DNA from: Pedobacter sp. BMA
GTDB taxonomy: Bacteria; Bacteroidota; Bacteroidia; Sphingobacteriales; Sphingobacteriaceae
Direction: 5' to 3'
Assembly: GCF_001027745.1 (NCBI RefSeq)
Contig: NZ_LECU01000002.1
Span: 124,001 to 188,000 of the forward strand
Length of the DNA stretch: 64,000 nt
Part shown: in pieces, positions 26,714-35,126 of the stretch
How the letters are laid out: every line of letters begins with the position of its first letter
Position numbering within the stretch: position 1 is the stretch's first letter
Position numbers and translations under genes: made by a program
Notes under the pieces: generated by a model
The model's database searches: none
The model's input: only the letters and a program-made list of their open reading frames with translations
Told to the model about the DNA's origin: nothing

Positions 26714-28801
26714 ATGTTCAAAGCAGAATATGTTTTTGTAAGGGTCTTATTCCCTCTTGTATTGGGAATCTCACTGTTTTATTTCTTTCCGGATATAACA
26801 ATTGGTATATACCTTGCTTGTGGTGCTTTGACTCTTTTTAGTACAATCTTACTGCTCAATATCATTTACAGGAAGGTTAACGCACATCGCTTCAAAGGCT
26901 TTACAGGCATGTTGTTTTTGATTTTTTTCTTCAGTTTTGGTGGATTATTATGCTTATTAAATAACGAACAGATCCGTCAGCATTATTTCGGGAATCAAAA
27001 TTCTGCTATACTCAGGATTTGGGTGAAAGATGAGCCACAGCGAAAAGGTAATATTTTAAGATTCAAAGCTGAAGTGTCTTGTGCATATCAATCTCATCAC
27101 CCAATCGAAGCCAGCGGGCGATTAATGGTTGCTTTAAAGATTGATACACTTCATCCTATGCAATTGGATTATGGTGACGAACTTATCATCTCCGCAAGGA
27201 ATGTAACCGTCGAACCGCCTTGTAATCCTGCAGAATTTGATTTTAAATGGTGGCTTGCCACACAGAATATATATGAACAAACATTTGTTGATCAGAATCA
27301 TTTGGAAAAAACCGGTAGAAATTGTGGTAACCCTTTAATCAGGCTGGCTTTGCAAATCAGGAAACAGCAAATCGAAAAATATCGTAAACTGATTAAAAAT
27401 AAAGAGGCGTTTGCTGTAGCTTCAACACTAATATTAGGTTTTCGTGCAGACCTGGATACCGAAACACTAAATGCCTATTCAAAAACGGGCACCATACATG
27501 CGCTTTCCGTTTCCGGTAGTCACGTAGCCATTATTTTTTTCATGCTTGATTTCCTTTTGGCGTTTCTGGATAAAAAGCGCTGGCTAAAAGTCCTGAAGTT
27601 CATTCTGATATGTACGCTGATCTGGACCTATGCCTTAATAACCGGATTTTCACCCTCAGTGATACGCTCGTCCATAATGATTAGTATTTTCATTACTGCA
27701 AAAACTTTTACAAAAAGCAAAAACGCATATAACACCCTGGCTTTTTCTGCATTTTGTCAATTGGTTTACAATCCCTTTCTTATCTGGGATGTTGGCTTTC
27801 AACTATCCTACCTTTCTGTTTTAGGGTTAATCTACCTTCAACCTAAAATTTATAATTGGCTTTATGTAAAAAACAAATGGGTCGACAAAATCTGGCAGTT
27901 GATCGCTTTATCCTTATCTGCTCAACTGGCTACTTTTCCATTAACTATCTATTACTTTCATCAATTCCCAGTGTATTTTTTGCTTGCCAATCTGTTTATC
28001 GCTATACCATTAATCCTGATCATGATTTTGGGTTTAGCCGTTCTTATGCCTTGGATGAGATGGATCGCTCCTCTGTTCGAATGGTGTATTGTTTTAACAA
28101 ATGCCGGTTTAAAATGGATGTCAAATCTGCCATATGCTACATTTTCAGCGATATGGATTAATCTACCGGAGCTTATTTTACTTAGCACTGCTCTGGTATT
28201 GATGGTATTAGGTTTGGCTAAATACGCTAAAAAAAACTTCACTGTCGGAATGATATTATATCTGCTCTACAGTTTAATGATCTCCTACCGGGAATGGCAA
28301 ATAAGTCATCAAAACAAGATCATATTCTTTTCTTTAAGAAAAAACTATGCAGCCGCTTTTATACATGGCCATCATGCAGTACTGATTACTGATTTGAAGG
28401 CTAGCGAAAAAATCTATTTATCCTCAGTCAAGCCTGCGTTGGATCAAAGTGAAGTAAATAAAATCGAATTTGTTAAACTGAATGATGATTTTGTACAGCA
28501 ATCTTTTATTCAGAAGAGCCATCAGATCATTTTTCACAACTATAGCATTATGATTATTGACGAACACATGAACAATAAGGAGATACTGGGCAACAAGAGG
28601 TTTTCTTGTCTGTGGTTAACAGGAAACAGTAACTTTAATCTTAATGCGCTTTCAAAACAACTTCAATACAACACCCTCATTTTAGATGCAACGAACAAAG
28701 ATTACAAAATAATCGCAATCAATGCTATGGCCGAAAATTATGGCATTCCATTACATGTTTTAAAGAAAAATCCTGCATATTTGATTAATCTAACCCAGTA
28801 A
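26714..28801 (+). CDS. comEC: ComEC/Rec2-family inner-membrane DNA-translocation protein
   Basis: The 695-residue protein has N-terminal membrane helices (about 8-85), a DUF4131 domain (about 95-200) and the multi-helix Competence domain (about 230-510), with GTIHALSVSGSHVAII near 258-273. The C-terminal part (about 530-695) lies where many ComEC proteins carry a metallo-beta-lactamase domain, but no HxHxDH motif is visible, so this domain is missing or degenerate. ComEC forms the channel that brings single-stranded DNA into the cytoplasm in natural transformation. It follows the ComEA-like gene after three bases. Confidence 0.92.
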   Translation: MFKAEYVFVRVLFPLVLGISLFYFFPDITIGIYLACGALTLFSTILLLNIIYRKVNAHRFKGFTGMLFLIFFFSFGGLLCLLNNEQIRQHYFGNQNSAILRIWVKDEPQRKGNILRFKAEVSCAYQSHHPIEASGRLMVALKIDTLHPMQLDYGDELIISARNVTVEPPCNPAEFDFKWWLATQNIYEQTFVDQNHLEKTGRNCGNPLIRLALQIRKQQIEKYRKLIKNKEAFAVASTLILGFRADLDTETLNAYSKTGTIHALSVSGSHVAIIFFMLDFLLAFLDKKRWLKVLKFILICTLIWTYALITGFSPSVIRSSIMISIFITAKTFTKSKNAYNTLAFSAFCQLVYNPFLIWDVGFQLSYLSVLGLIYLQPKIYNWLYVKNKWVDKIWQLIALSLSAQLATFPLTIYYFHQFPVYFLLANLFIAIPLILIMILGLAVLMPWMRWIAPLFEWCIVLTNAGLKWMSNLPYATFSAIWINLPELILLSTALVLMVLGLAKYAKKNFTVGMILYLLYSLMISYREWQISHQNKIIFFSLRKNYAAAFIHGHHAVLITDLKASEKIYLSSVKPALDQSEVNKIEFVKLNDDFVQQSFIQKSHQIIFHNYSIMIIDEHMNNKEILGNKRFSCLWLTGNSNFNLNALSKQLQYNTLILDATNKDYKIIAINAMAENYGIPLHVLKKNPAYLINLTQ

Positions 28802-28833
28802 GAGCATTACAGTATAATACAAATCATTCACCC

Positions 28834-29610
28834 ATGGAAAATCTGGTTTTGTACAGTGTAGATAAAAGAATTGCTACCATTACCCTCAACAGACCTGATA
28901 AGAGGAATGCCTTGAACCCCGACCTAATATCTGAATTAACTGAAACTTTCATTTGTGCATCAGAAGATGATAATGTCAAAGTGGTAATTCTAAAAGCGAA
29001 TGGAAAAGCATTTAGTGCCGGTGCTGATCTGGACTACCTTCAACAATTGCAAAAAAATACTTTTGAAGAAAACGTAGCAGATTCTAACCGTTTGAGGAAA
29101 CTGTTTACAACAATCTATTATCTTCCGAAAGTTGTAATTGCCCAAGTAGAAGGCCCTGCAATCGCGGGCGGTTGTGGATTGGCAACCATTTGTGATTTTG
29201 TATACGCTACGCCGGAGAGTAGTTTCGGATATACTGAAGTAAAAATAGGTTTTGTACCCGCTATTGTTTCATGTTTTCTAAAACAAAAAGTGAATGAAAC
29301 TATTGCAAAAGAACTCTTACTTACAGGGAGAATCCTTTCAGCTGCACAGGCACTTGACTATAAATTGATAAATTTTGTAACAAGTTCGTCCGAAATCAGT
29401 CATATAGTTACTGAATTTGCGTTAGATTTGTGTAGCGATTGTTCTGGAAATTCTTTAATGATTACAAAACAACTGATTACACAGACAACAAATCCGTTCT
29501 TTGAGAAAAGTTTGGAAATTGCAGTGCAGATAAATGCCCGTGTTAGAGAACATGAAGATTTTAAAAAAGGAATTCAATCGTTTCTCAATAAAGAAAAAAT
29601 TCATTGGTAA
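28834..29610 (+). CDS. Enoyl-CoA hydratase/isomerase family protein
   Basis: The 258-residue protein has the crotonase fold: ITLNRPDKRNALNPDLISEL at 15-34, the oxyanion-hole segment KAFSAGADLDYLQQL (about 63-77) and the second one AIAGGCGLATICDF (about 111-124). GYTEVKIGFVPAIVS follows. The exact substrate is not clear; the second catalytic acid of classical hydratases seems to lie in the TEVKIGF segment. It starts 33 bases after comEC, but a shared role with DNA uptake is unlikely. Confidence 0.92.
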   Translation: MENLVLYSVDKRIATITLNRPDKRNALNPDLISELTETFICASEDDNVKVVILKANGKAFSAGADLDYLQQLQKNTFEENVADSNRLRKLFTTIYYLPKVVIAQVEGPAIAGGCGLATICDFVYATPESSFGYTEVKIGFVPAIVSCFLKQKVNETIAKELLLTGRILSAAQALDYKLINFVTSSSEISHIVTEFALDLCSDCSGNSLMITKQLITQTTNPFFEKSLEIAVQINARVREHEDFKKGIQSFLNKEKIHW

Positions 29611-29637
29611 TCAATTACATTAACTTAAAATAAAAAC

Positions 29638-30285
29638 ATGTTAAAATCAATCAAAACTAGCGTTGTCGCTTTAATCCTAGTAAGTACAGCTATTATTGTA
29701 CACGCCCAAAAGAAAGTTACCGAAGGTACTTTGGTTTTTGCTGTTACCGCAAATGGCTCAACTACTGATGTTAAAACCAAGTTCAATGGTTCATTAACTA
29801 AATTAGAAATAGAAAACGGACCAGCATTAGTGAACATTATCTCTAACACAGCCGATAAAACAGGTTTATTATTGATTGATGTTCCCGTTGCTCAAAAACA
29901 ATTTGCCGTAAAAGTTAGCAAGTCTGATACGGAAGCACAGGAAGCATTACTACCGAAGTATTCTGATTACAAAGCAACAGGTGAAAAACAAACAATTGCC
30001 GGATTGAGCGCTGAGAAATATACTTACAAAGATGATAAAGGTGGTGCACATGAATTATGGGCAACTAAAGATGTTGATATTTCAGCAATCACCAGTGCAG
30101 GTTTTTTCAAAGGTTTAAATGCTTTCCCGGTAAAATATTCTGCTGTAATCAATGGTGTAAGTTCTGATCTGGTTCTTAAATCCCTTTCTGAAGCAAAAGT
30201 TGGTGCAATATCAACTGAAATTCCTGCAGGTTATGATATCGTGACCATGGATGAGTTAAAAGCCATGCAAGGTGGTGGAGAATAA
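29638..30285 (+). CDS. Secreted protein, DUF4412-like
   Basis: The 215-residue precursor has a signal peptide (MLKSIKTSVVALILVSTAII, cleaved near VHAQ). The mature part begins KKVTEGTLVFAV and has a beta-rich pattern with KQTIAGLSAEKYTYKDDKGG, the 'extinguished anchor' arrangement of DUF4412 proteins as I recall them. It ends with ETPAGYD-like text (TEIPAGYDIVTMDELK). Location is periplasm or envelope. The function is unknown. It may be cotranscribed with the hydratase gene (28 bases upstream) and is followed by a hairpin with a T-run. Confidence 0.7.
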   Translation: MLKSIKTSVVALILVSTAIIVHAQKKVTEGTLVFAVTANGSTTDVKTKFNGSLTKLEIENGPALVNIISNTADKTGLLLIDVPVAQKQFAVKVSKSDTEAQEALLPKYSDYKATGEKQTIAGLSAEKYTYKDDKGGAHELWATKDVDISAITSAGFFKGLNAFPVKYSAVINGVSSDLVLKSLSEAKVGAISTEIPAGYDIVTMDELKAMQGGGE

Positions 30286-30309
30286 ATAACTATTATCTGA
30301 TAATTAAGG

Positions 30310-30366
30310 GCTTTTTAACTGCCGGCATTTTATTTAAATTAGCCGAAAAGTTAAAAAGCTTTTTTT
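30310..30366 (+). terminator. Hairpin with T-run abutting the DPP IV gene
   Basis: GCTTTTTAACT (30310-30320) pairs with AGTTAAAAAGC (30349-30359) over 11 bp, with an inner CGGC/GCCG helix, followed by seven T (30360-30366). It is the likely terminator of the DUF4412-like gene. The ATG at 30367 comes directly after the T-run. Confidence 0.75.
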
Positions 30367-30381
30367 ATGACTTATTTTTCT

Positions 30382-32553
30382 ATGATAAAAAATCTATTAT
30401 TTAAACTATCAATCGCCTGCATTACTTTTTGCTCATTAACAGATGCAAAAGCTCAGGGCGTAAACTGGGCTAAAGATGGCAATTCTTATTACCAGATAGC
30501 TGGTGGTGAAATTGTGTCGGTTACTTTGCCCAAAAATGAGCGTAAAACTGTCATCTCCCGGAAGCTCTTAACACCTGCAGGTAAAGACAATGCTATCGCA
30601 GTTCGTAGTTTTCAATTGTCTGCTGATGGTACAAAGGCGCTGATTTATACCAATAGTAAAAAGGTTTGGCGTTACGACACCAGAGGCGATTACTGGATTG
30701 CTGATTTAACAGCAAACAAAATCACACAGATTGGTAAAGGCAAACCTGCTTCATCGCTCATGTTTGCCAAACTATCTCCTGACGCCAGCAAGGTGGCTTA
30801 CGTAAGCAAACACAACCTCTATGTCGAAAATATCGACGGCAGCGATGCGAAAGCCTTAACAAACGATGGCACTGATCGCATGATTAACGGGACATTTGAT
30901 TGGGTTTATGAAGAAGAATTTGATTGCAGAGATGGTTTCAGGTGGAGTCCTGATGGTAAGTCGATTGCCTACTGGCAAATTGACGCAACCAAAATCAAAA
31001 ACTTTTTAATGATTAACAACACAGACTCTATTTATCCTTATACCATACCAGTTGAATATCCAAAGGTCGGTGAAAATCCTTCTGCTTGTAAAGTTGGTGT
31101 GGTCGACATTGCTTCTGCAAAAACTAAATGGCTGAATGTGCCAGGTGATAATATTCAGCATTATATCCCACGCATGCAATGGGTACCCGGTAGTAACGAA
31201 ATCATTCTTCAGCAATTAAACCGTGAGCAGAATGAAAGTGTTGTTTTTATTTGTGATGCTGCTACAGGAACGGCAAAAACTTTACATACCGAAAAGGCTA
31301 AAGCATGGATCGACGCTCAGGATGAGTGGAAATGGTTAAATGACAATAAAGAGTTCACCATTTTATCTGATAAGGATGGATGGAACCATTTATATAGAAT
31401 TAGCCGCGATGGTAAGAAAGAAACATTAATAACAAAAGGCAACTACGATGTGGTTGAAGTTAAATTAATCGACGATAAAAATAACTACGTGTATTTCATT
31501 GCCTCGCCTACCAATGCTACTCAGCGTTATTTGTACAAAACTAAACTGGATGGCAAAGGAAAATTAGAACAGGTTACCCCTTCTATTCTACTTCCTGGTA
31601 CACATAGTTACGATATTTCTCCTAACGCAGCATTTGCACGTCATACTTACAATAGCTCCACAGTACGTCCGGTAACCGAATGGATGAACTTTACCACAGG
31701 TAATCCTTTCACTATGGATGGAAGTATTACCACACAGCTATCTAAACAGGAAGCCGCTAAGAATAAAGTGGAATTTTTTAAAGTAACTACCGAAGATGGT
31801 ATCGAATTAGATGGCTGGATGAAAAAGCCGGATAATTTTAATCCGGATAAAAAGTATCCGGTTGTATTTTATGTTTATGGAGAACCGGCTTCGCCTACAG
31901 CATCAGATACTTACGGAGCAGGTAGAAACGGGCTCTATGCAGGCGATATGGCAAAGGATGGCTATATTTATATTTCTATGGACAACCGTGGCGCACCTGT
32001 GCCTAAAGGTGCTGCATGGAGAAAAGGCATTTATAAAAATATAGGTGTAATCAATATCCGCGATCAGGCGATGGCTGCTAAAAAATTACTTGCAACAAAT
32101 AGCTTTATGGATAAAGACCGTGTAGCGGTTTGGGGATGGAGTGGCGGAGGATCTTCTACGCTAAACCTGATGTTCCAGTATCCGGAGATTTATAAAACAG
32201 GAATTGCCATCGCAGCTGTAGGTAACCAGTTAACGTATGATAATGTTTATCAGGAACGTTATATGGGCACTCCTTTCCCAAGCAAAGAAGCTTATATCAA
32301 GGGTTCTCCTGTTACTTACGCTAAAAATTTAAAGGGAAATTTATTGTATATCCACGGTACAGGTGATGATAATGTTCATTACCAGAATGCCGAAATGTTA
32401 ATCAACGAGTTAATTAAAAATAAAAAGGTTTTTCAGTTAATGAGTTACCCTAACCGCACACACAGTATATCTGAAGGCGAAGGTACAAGCGAACATTTAT
32501 CATTAACATATACCAAATTCTTAAAAGAGAATTGTCCTCCGGGGGCAAGATAA
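30382..32553 (+). CDS. Dipeptidyl peptidase IV-type serine peptidase (S9)
   Basis: The 723-residue precursor has a signal peptide cleaved near AKAQ. The beta-propeller domain (about 30-465) contains the substrate-binding Glu pair in FDWVYEEEF. The alpha/beta hydrolase domain has the nucleophile in GWSGGGSS (S587), the Asp in GTGDDNVHYQN and the His in NRTHSI. DPP IV removes X-Pro or X-Ala dipeptides from peptide N-termini in the periplasm. Another in-frame ATG, five codons upstream at 30367, lies directly on the T-run of the preceding terminator, so I prefer 30382. A bidirectional terminator follows. Confidence 0.95.
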   Translation: MIKNLLFKLSIACITFCSLTDAKAQGVNWAKDGNSYYQIAGGEIVSVTLPKNERKTVISRKLLTPAGKDNAIAVRSFQLSADGTKALIYTNSKKVWRYDTRGDYWIADLTANKITQIGKGKPASSLMFAKLSPDASKVAYVSKHNLYVENIDGSDAKALTNDGTDRMINGTFDWVYEEEFDCRDGFRWSPDGKSIAYWQIDATKIKNFLMINNTDSIYPYTIPVEYPKVGENPSACKVGVVDIASAKTKWLNVPGDNIQHYIPRMQWVPGSNEIILQQLNREQNESVVFICDAATGTAKTLHTEKAKAWIDAQDEWKWLNDNKEFTILSDKDGWNHLYRISRDGKKETLITKGNYDVVEVKLIDDKNNYVYFIASPTNATQRYLYKTKLDGKGKLEQVTPSILLPGTHSYDISPNAAFARHTYNSSTVRPVTEWMNFTTGNPFTMDGSITTQLSKQEAAKNKVEFFKVTTEDGIELDGWMKKPDNFNPDKKYPVVFYVYGEPASPTASDTYGAGRNGLYAGDMAKDGYIYISMDNRGAPVPKGAAWRKGIYKNIGVINIRDQAMAAKKLLATNSFMDKDRVAVWGWSGGGSSTLNLMFQYPEIYKTGIAIAAVGNQLTYDNVYQERYMGTPFPSKEAYIKGSPVTYAKNLKGNLLYIHGTGDDNVHYQNAEMLINELIKNKKVFQLMSYPNRTHSISEGEGTSEHLSLTYTKFLKENCPPGAR

Positions 32554-32562
32554 TTTTTTTTT

Positions 32563-32589
32563 AAAAGGCAGCTCCTGGGCTGCCTTTTT
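32563..32589. terminator. Bidirectional hairpin terminator
   Basis: A 10-bp stem (AAAAGGCAGC / GCTGCCTTTT) with loop TCCTGG lies between the convergent DPP IV and DUF3307 genes, with T-runs on both strands. The right end touches the DUF3307 stop codon. Confidence 0.9.
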
Positions 32590-33299
32590 CATATAATCAG
32601 AATCTGACTAAAGAAACTCACTACGATTGCAATTCCAAAACTCAGTAATGTGCCGATAAGTACATACTCTGTTAGCTTTAAATCATGCGCTTCCTTTAAA
32701 TCACCAAAACGAAAAATAGATTTGGCAGCAAGTAAAAAACCTACAGCTTCAAAATGATTCGTCAGAATGAAAATGAAAATTAAAGCTCGTTCCAGGATGC
32801 CAATATATTTTCCCGCATTTTCTAATGATTTCGGACTTTCATCATTACTTTCAGGCAACCATCGGGCGATAATTACTTTCATAATAATGGACGTAGGCAT
32901 CGTCAAGAAAAGTAAGCCCGACAGTACAATCCAGGTTCTCACATCATTCAGAAAACTGACATTTACACTGCCTTTATAAGCAAGGTGCCAAACCAGAACG
33001 ATGGAGCTGATGTGCAAAACCTGATCTGTAAAAAATAATAGCCTGGCGTTGCTCCGTGTCTGCAATACTGATTTCAAAGCATCAATAATAAGATGAATAA
33101 TTCCGAGAATAAGCGCTGCTTTCCAAATACTAAAGCTCAGAAAAACAATAAAAATTAGCACCACATGCACTAATACATGCAGGTATAGTTTTCCCGATTT
33201 GAATTTCTTTTCTTCCTTATCTTTCACCCAGGTACTGGGTTGCAGAAAGAAATCACCAATTAAGTGGGCCAGGATAAGTTTAACCAGGTAGATTTCCAT
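32589..33299 (-). CDS. DUF3307 integral membrane protein
   Basis: The 236-residue protein begins MEIYLVKLILAHLIGDFFLQ, the family signature, and has about six hydrophobic helices (near 3-20, 38-58, 62-82, 92-112, 125-142 and 208-235). An HH-containing pattern (IIHLIIDALKSVLQ) lies near 68-81. No biochemical role is known to me. Its start overlaps the end of the SatD gene by 20 bases, so both are made from one transcript; this link is the best clue that the two proteins work together. Confidence 0.85.
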   Translation of the reverse strand: MEIYLVKLILAHLIGDFFLQPSTWVKDKEEKKFKSGKLYLHVLVHVVLIFIVFLSFSIWKAALILGIIHLIIDALKSVLQTRSNARLLFFTDQVLHISSIVLVWHLAYKGSVNVSFLNDVRTWIVLSGLLFLTMPTSIIMKVIIARWLPESNDESPKSLENAGKYIGILERALIFIFILTNHFEAVGFLLAAKSIFRFGDLKEAHDLKLTEYVLIGTLLSFGIAIVVSFFSQILII

Positions 33300-33909
33300 G
33301 ATTTAGAATTAAGTTTTTCAGTTTTTTACGGTATAATTCATTCATCTCCATCAACTCAGAATAATGTGCACGTTTTAATGCTTCACTAACCGACGACTGT
33401 GTTCGCCCGGAAATAGCTGCCAGGCCACTTTGTACCGTATTTTCATTTTCCAATGCCAGTTTTACCATTTCTGCTGCCACAATTCCCCAGCTATCCATCG
33501 CAATTAATGACAGTTTAATCAAAACATTTATCTCTTCATCGAAATCAGAAAAATAAGTTTTTATGGCCAGGTTAACTTTAGCCTGCTTTAAACTATCAAA
33601 AGCAGTACCCGAATTAATAAACGCTTCGCCGCTAGATTCCGAAAGTTTCCTGCGCTTGCTGCTAACCTTGCCAATTCCAATTCCCATTCTAACATCAGCT
33701 GGCTTATCTATTCTGATACAAGCCTTCAAATAAGCAGCAACTTTAATGGCATTTTCAGGCTCAACTTCTAACTGGAAGCTATCGCCACGGTAAATTTCCC
33801 ATTTGCTACTCTGCTCCGAAACTACTTTAAGAGCAGCTTTTAAATTAGCCAGCCAGCTATCTTTAATCTTTCTTGACCCAATAATATCGCCTGTAATAAT
33901 ACAAATCAT
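33280..33909 (-). CDS. SatD family protein: cyclase-like domain plus helix-turn-helix, candidate regulator
   Basis: The 209-residue protein starts MICIITGDIIGSRKIKDSW, typical of the SatD family. The order D8 in GDIIGSR, D43 in RGDSFQL, RMGIGIGKV (74-82) and GEAFINSGTAFDSL (94-107) resembles a class III nucleotidyl cyclase domain with its two metal-binding Asp residues. The catalytic Arg expected four residues after N99 is Ala. Residues 158-183 (SGLAAISGRTQSSVSEALKR) look like a DNA-binding HTH. The ATG at 33909 fits the family start. It diverges from the repair operon across an operator array (33948-34051), which it probably binds. Confidence 0.82.
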   Translation of the reverse strand: MICIITGDIIGSRKIKDSWLANLKAALKVVSEQSSKWEIYRGDSFQLEVEPENAIKVAAYLKACIRIDKPADVRMGIGIGKVSSKRRKLSESSGEAFINSGTAFDSLKQAKVNLAIKTYFSDFDEEINVLIKLSLIAMDSWGIVAAEMVKLALENENTVQSGLAAISGRTQSSVSEALKRAHYSELMEMNELYRKKLKNLILNHGNLPG

Positions 33910-33947
33910 AGTACAATATCTAATTTTTAAATTACATTTCAAACAAT

Positions 33948-34051
33948 TATCGGCTAATTACCCGATATTTTAATTTATCGGCTATTTACCCGATATTTCG
34001 ATTTATCGGCTAATTAACCGATAATTCACTTTATCGGCTTATTAGCCGATA
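33948..34051. repeat. Four 20-bp palindromes at an exact 28-bp period, probable operator array
   Basis: Copies lie at 33948-33967, 33976-33995, 34004-34023 and 34032-34051. Consensus: TATCGGNTAATTANCCGATA. The outer six bases of each half-site (TATCGG...CCGATA) are identical in all four copies; the 8-bp spacers differ. The array sits midway between the divergent SatD and exonuclease starts, 38 and 40 bases from them, where it could control both promoters. It is too short in period and spacer for a CRISPR array. Confidence 0.95.
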
Positions 34052-34091
34052 TACTCCTAAAACTTATCCTCTATTTCATTGTTTACTACTC

Positions 34092-35126
34092 ATGGCATTA
34101 ATCGAGTTTACCAAAAGAGGCATTTATTGCAAGCAAGGCGATTTCTATGTAGATCCCTGGTGGCCTGTAGATTATGCCGTAACAACTCACGGCCATAGCG
34201 ACCATGTACGCTTCGGCAATAAGCATTATTTATGCCATACACTTACGAAACCAATTATTAAACGCCGTATTAGTGAAGAGTTGCAGGTAGAAACCCTCAA
34301 CTATGGAGAAAGTATTGTTAGAAATGGTGTAAATATATCCTTTTACCCTGCCGGACATATTATCGGTTCTGCACAGGTGAGGTTAGAGTATAAAGGAGAA
34401 GTCTGTGTAATTTCAGGAGATTATAAAACCGAAGACGATGGAATCAGTGATCTTTTTGAACCTGTAAAATGCCATTCATTTGTTTCTGAAAGTACCTTTG
34501 GATTACCTGTTTATAAATGGCAGAAACAAGACATCGTATTTGATAAAATCAAAAGCTGGGTAACCGATAACATTCACCAGCAGAAAACCAGTGTACTCAT
34601 CGCTTATAGCTTAGGGAAAGCTCAACGCTTAATTAAAAACCTCTCGGGGAATGTACCTATTTACGTTCATAACAGTATTGCTAACCTGAATGAGGTCATT
34701 ATTGATGCAGGTGTAAATTTGCCTCAAACCATACGGATTACACCCGAAACAACCAAAGATGAATTGCAAAAGGGAATTGTAATTGTGCCTCCGGCTATGA
34801 GGGATAGCCGCTGGATTAAGAACCTGTCTCATGCTGTTACCGGAATTTGTTCGGGTTGGATGCAAGTCCGCGCACACCGCCGCTGGCAAAGTGCCGATGC
34901 CGGATTTGCATTGAGCGACCATGCCGACTGGACCGGCTTGATAGCGGCAATTGACGCAACAGGAGCAGAAAAAGTTTACGTCACACATGGCTTTACAGCA
35001 GCATTCAGCCGTTATTTAAATGATAACGGTATAGAGTCAGAAGAAGTCATGACTAAATTTGGCCAGGAAGATGATGAAGAAAATAAGGCCGACATGGCGG
35101 CGCAAAGCGAAAATACAAAGATATGA
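34092..35126 (+). CDS. Ligase-associated DNA exonuclease (metallo-beta-lactamase/beta-CASP)
   Basis: The 344-residue protein has the metal-binding motif HGHSDH (H33, H35, D37, H38), then AGHIIGSAQV and SGDYKTEDDG, as in beta-CASP nucleases, and the late LSDHADW. It matches the exonuclease that accompanies ATP-dependent DNA ligases in bacterial repair operons. Its stop overlaps the ligase start by four bases (ATGA), showing tight coupling. It is the first gene downstream of the operator array. Confidence 0.94.
   Translation: MALIEFTKRGIYCKQGDFYVDPWWPVDYAVTTHGHSDHVRFGNKHYLCHTLTKPIIKRRISEELQVETLNYGESIVRNGVNISFYPAGHIIGSAQVRLEYKGEVCVISGDYKTEDDGISDLFEPVKCHSFVSESTFGLPVYKWQKQDIVFDKIKSWVTDNIHQQKTSVLIAYSLGKAQRLIKNLSGNVPIYVHNSIANLNEVIIDAGVNLPQTIRITPETTKDELQKGIVIVPPAMRDSRWIKNLSHAVTGICSGWMQVRAHRRWQSADAGFALSDHADWTGLIAAIDATGAEKVYVTHGFTAAFSRYLNDNGIESEEVMTKFGQEDDEENKADMAAQSENTKI

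Noticed and set aside
33948..34051. CRISPR array
   Set aside because: The repeats are 20-bp palindromes with 8-bp spacers, only four copies, and no cas gene is near; operator sites fit better.
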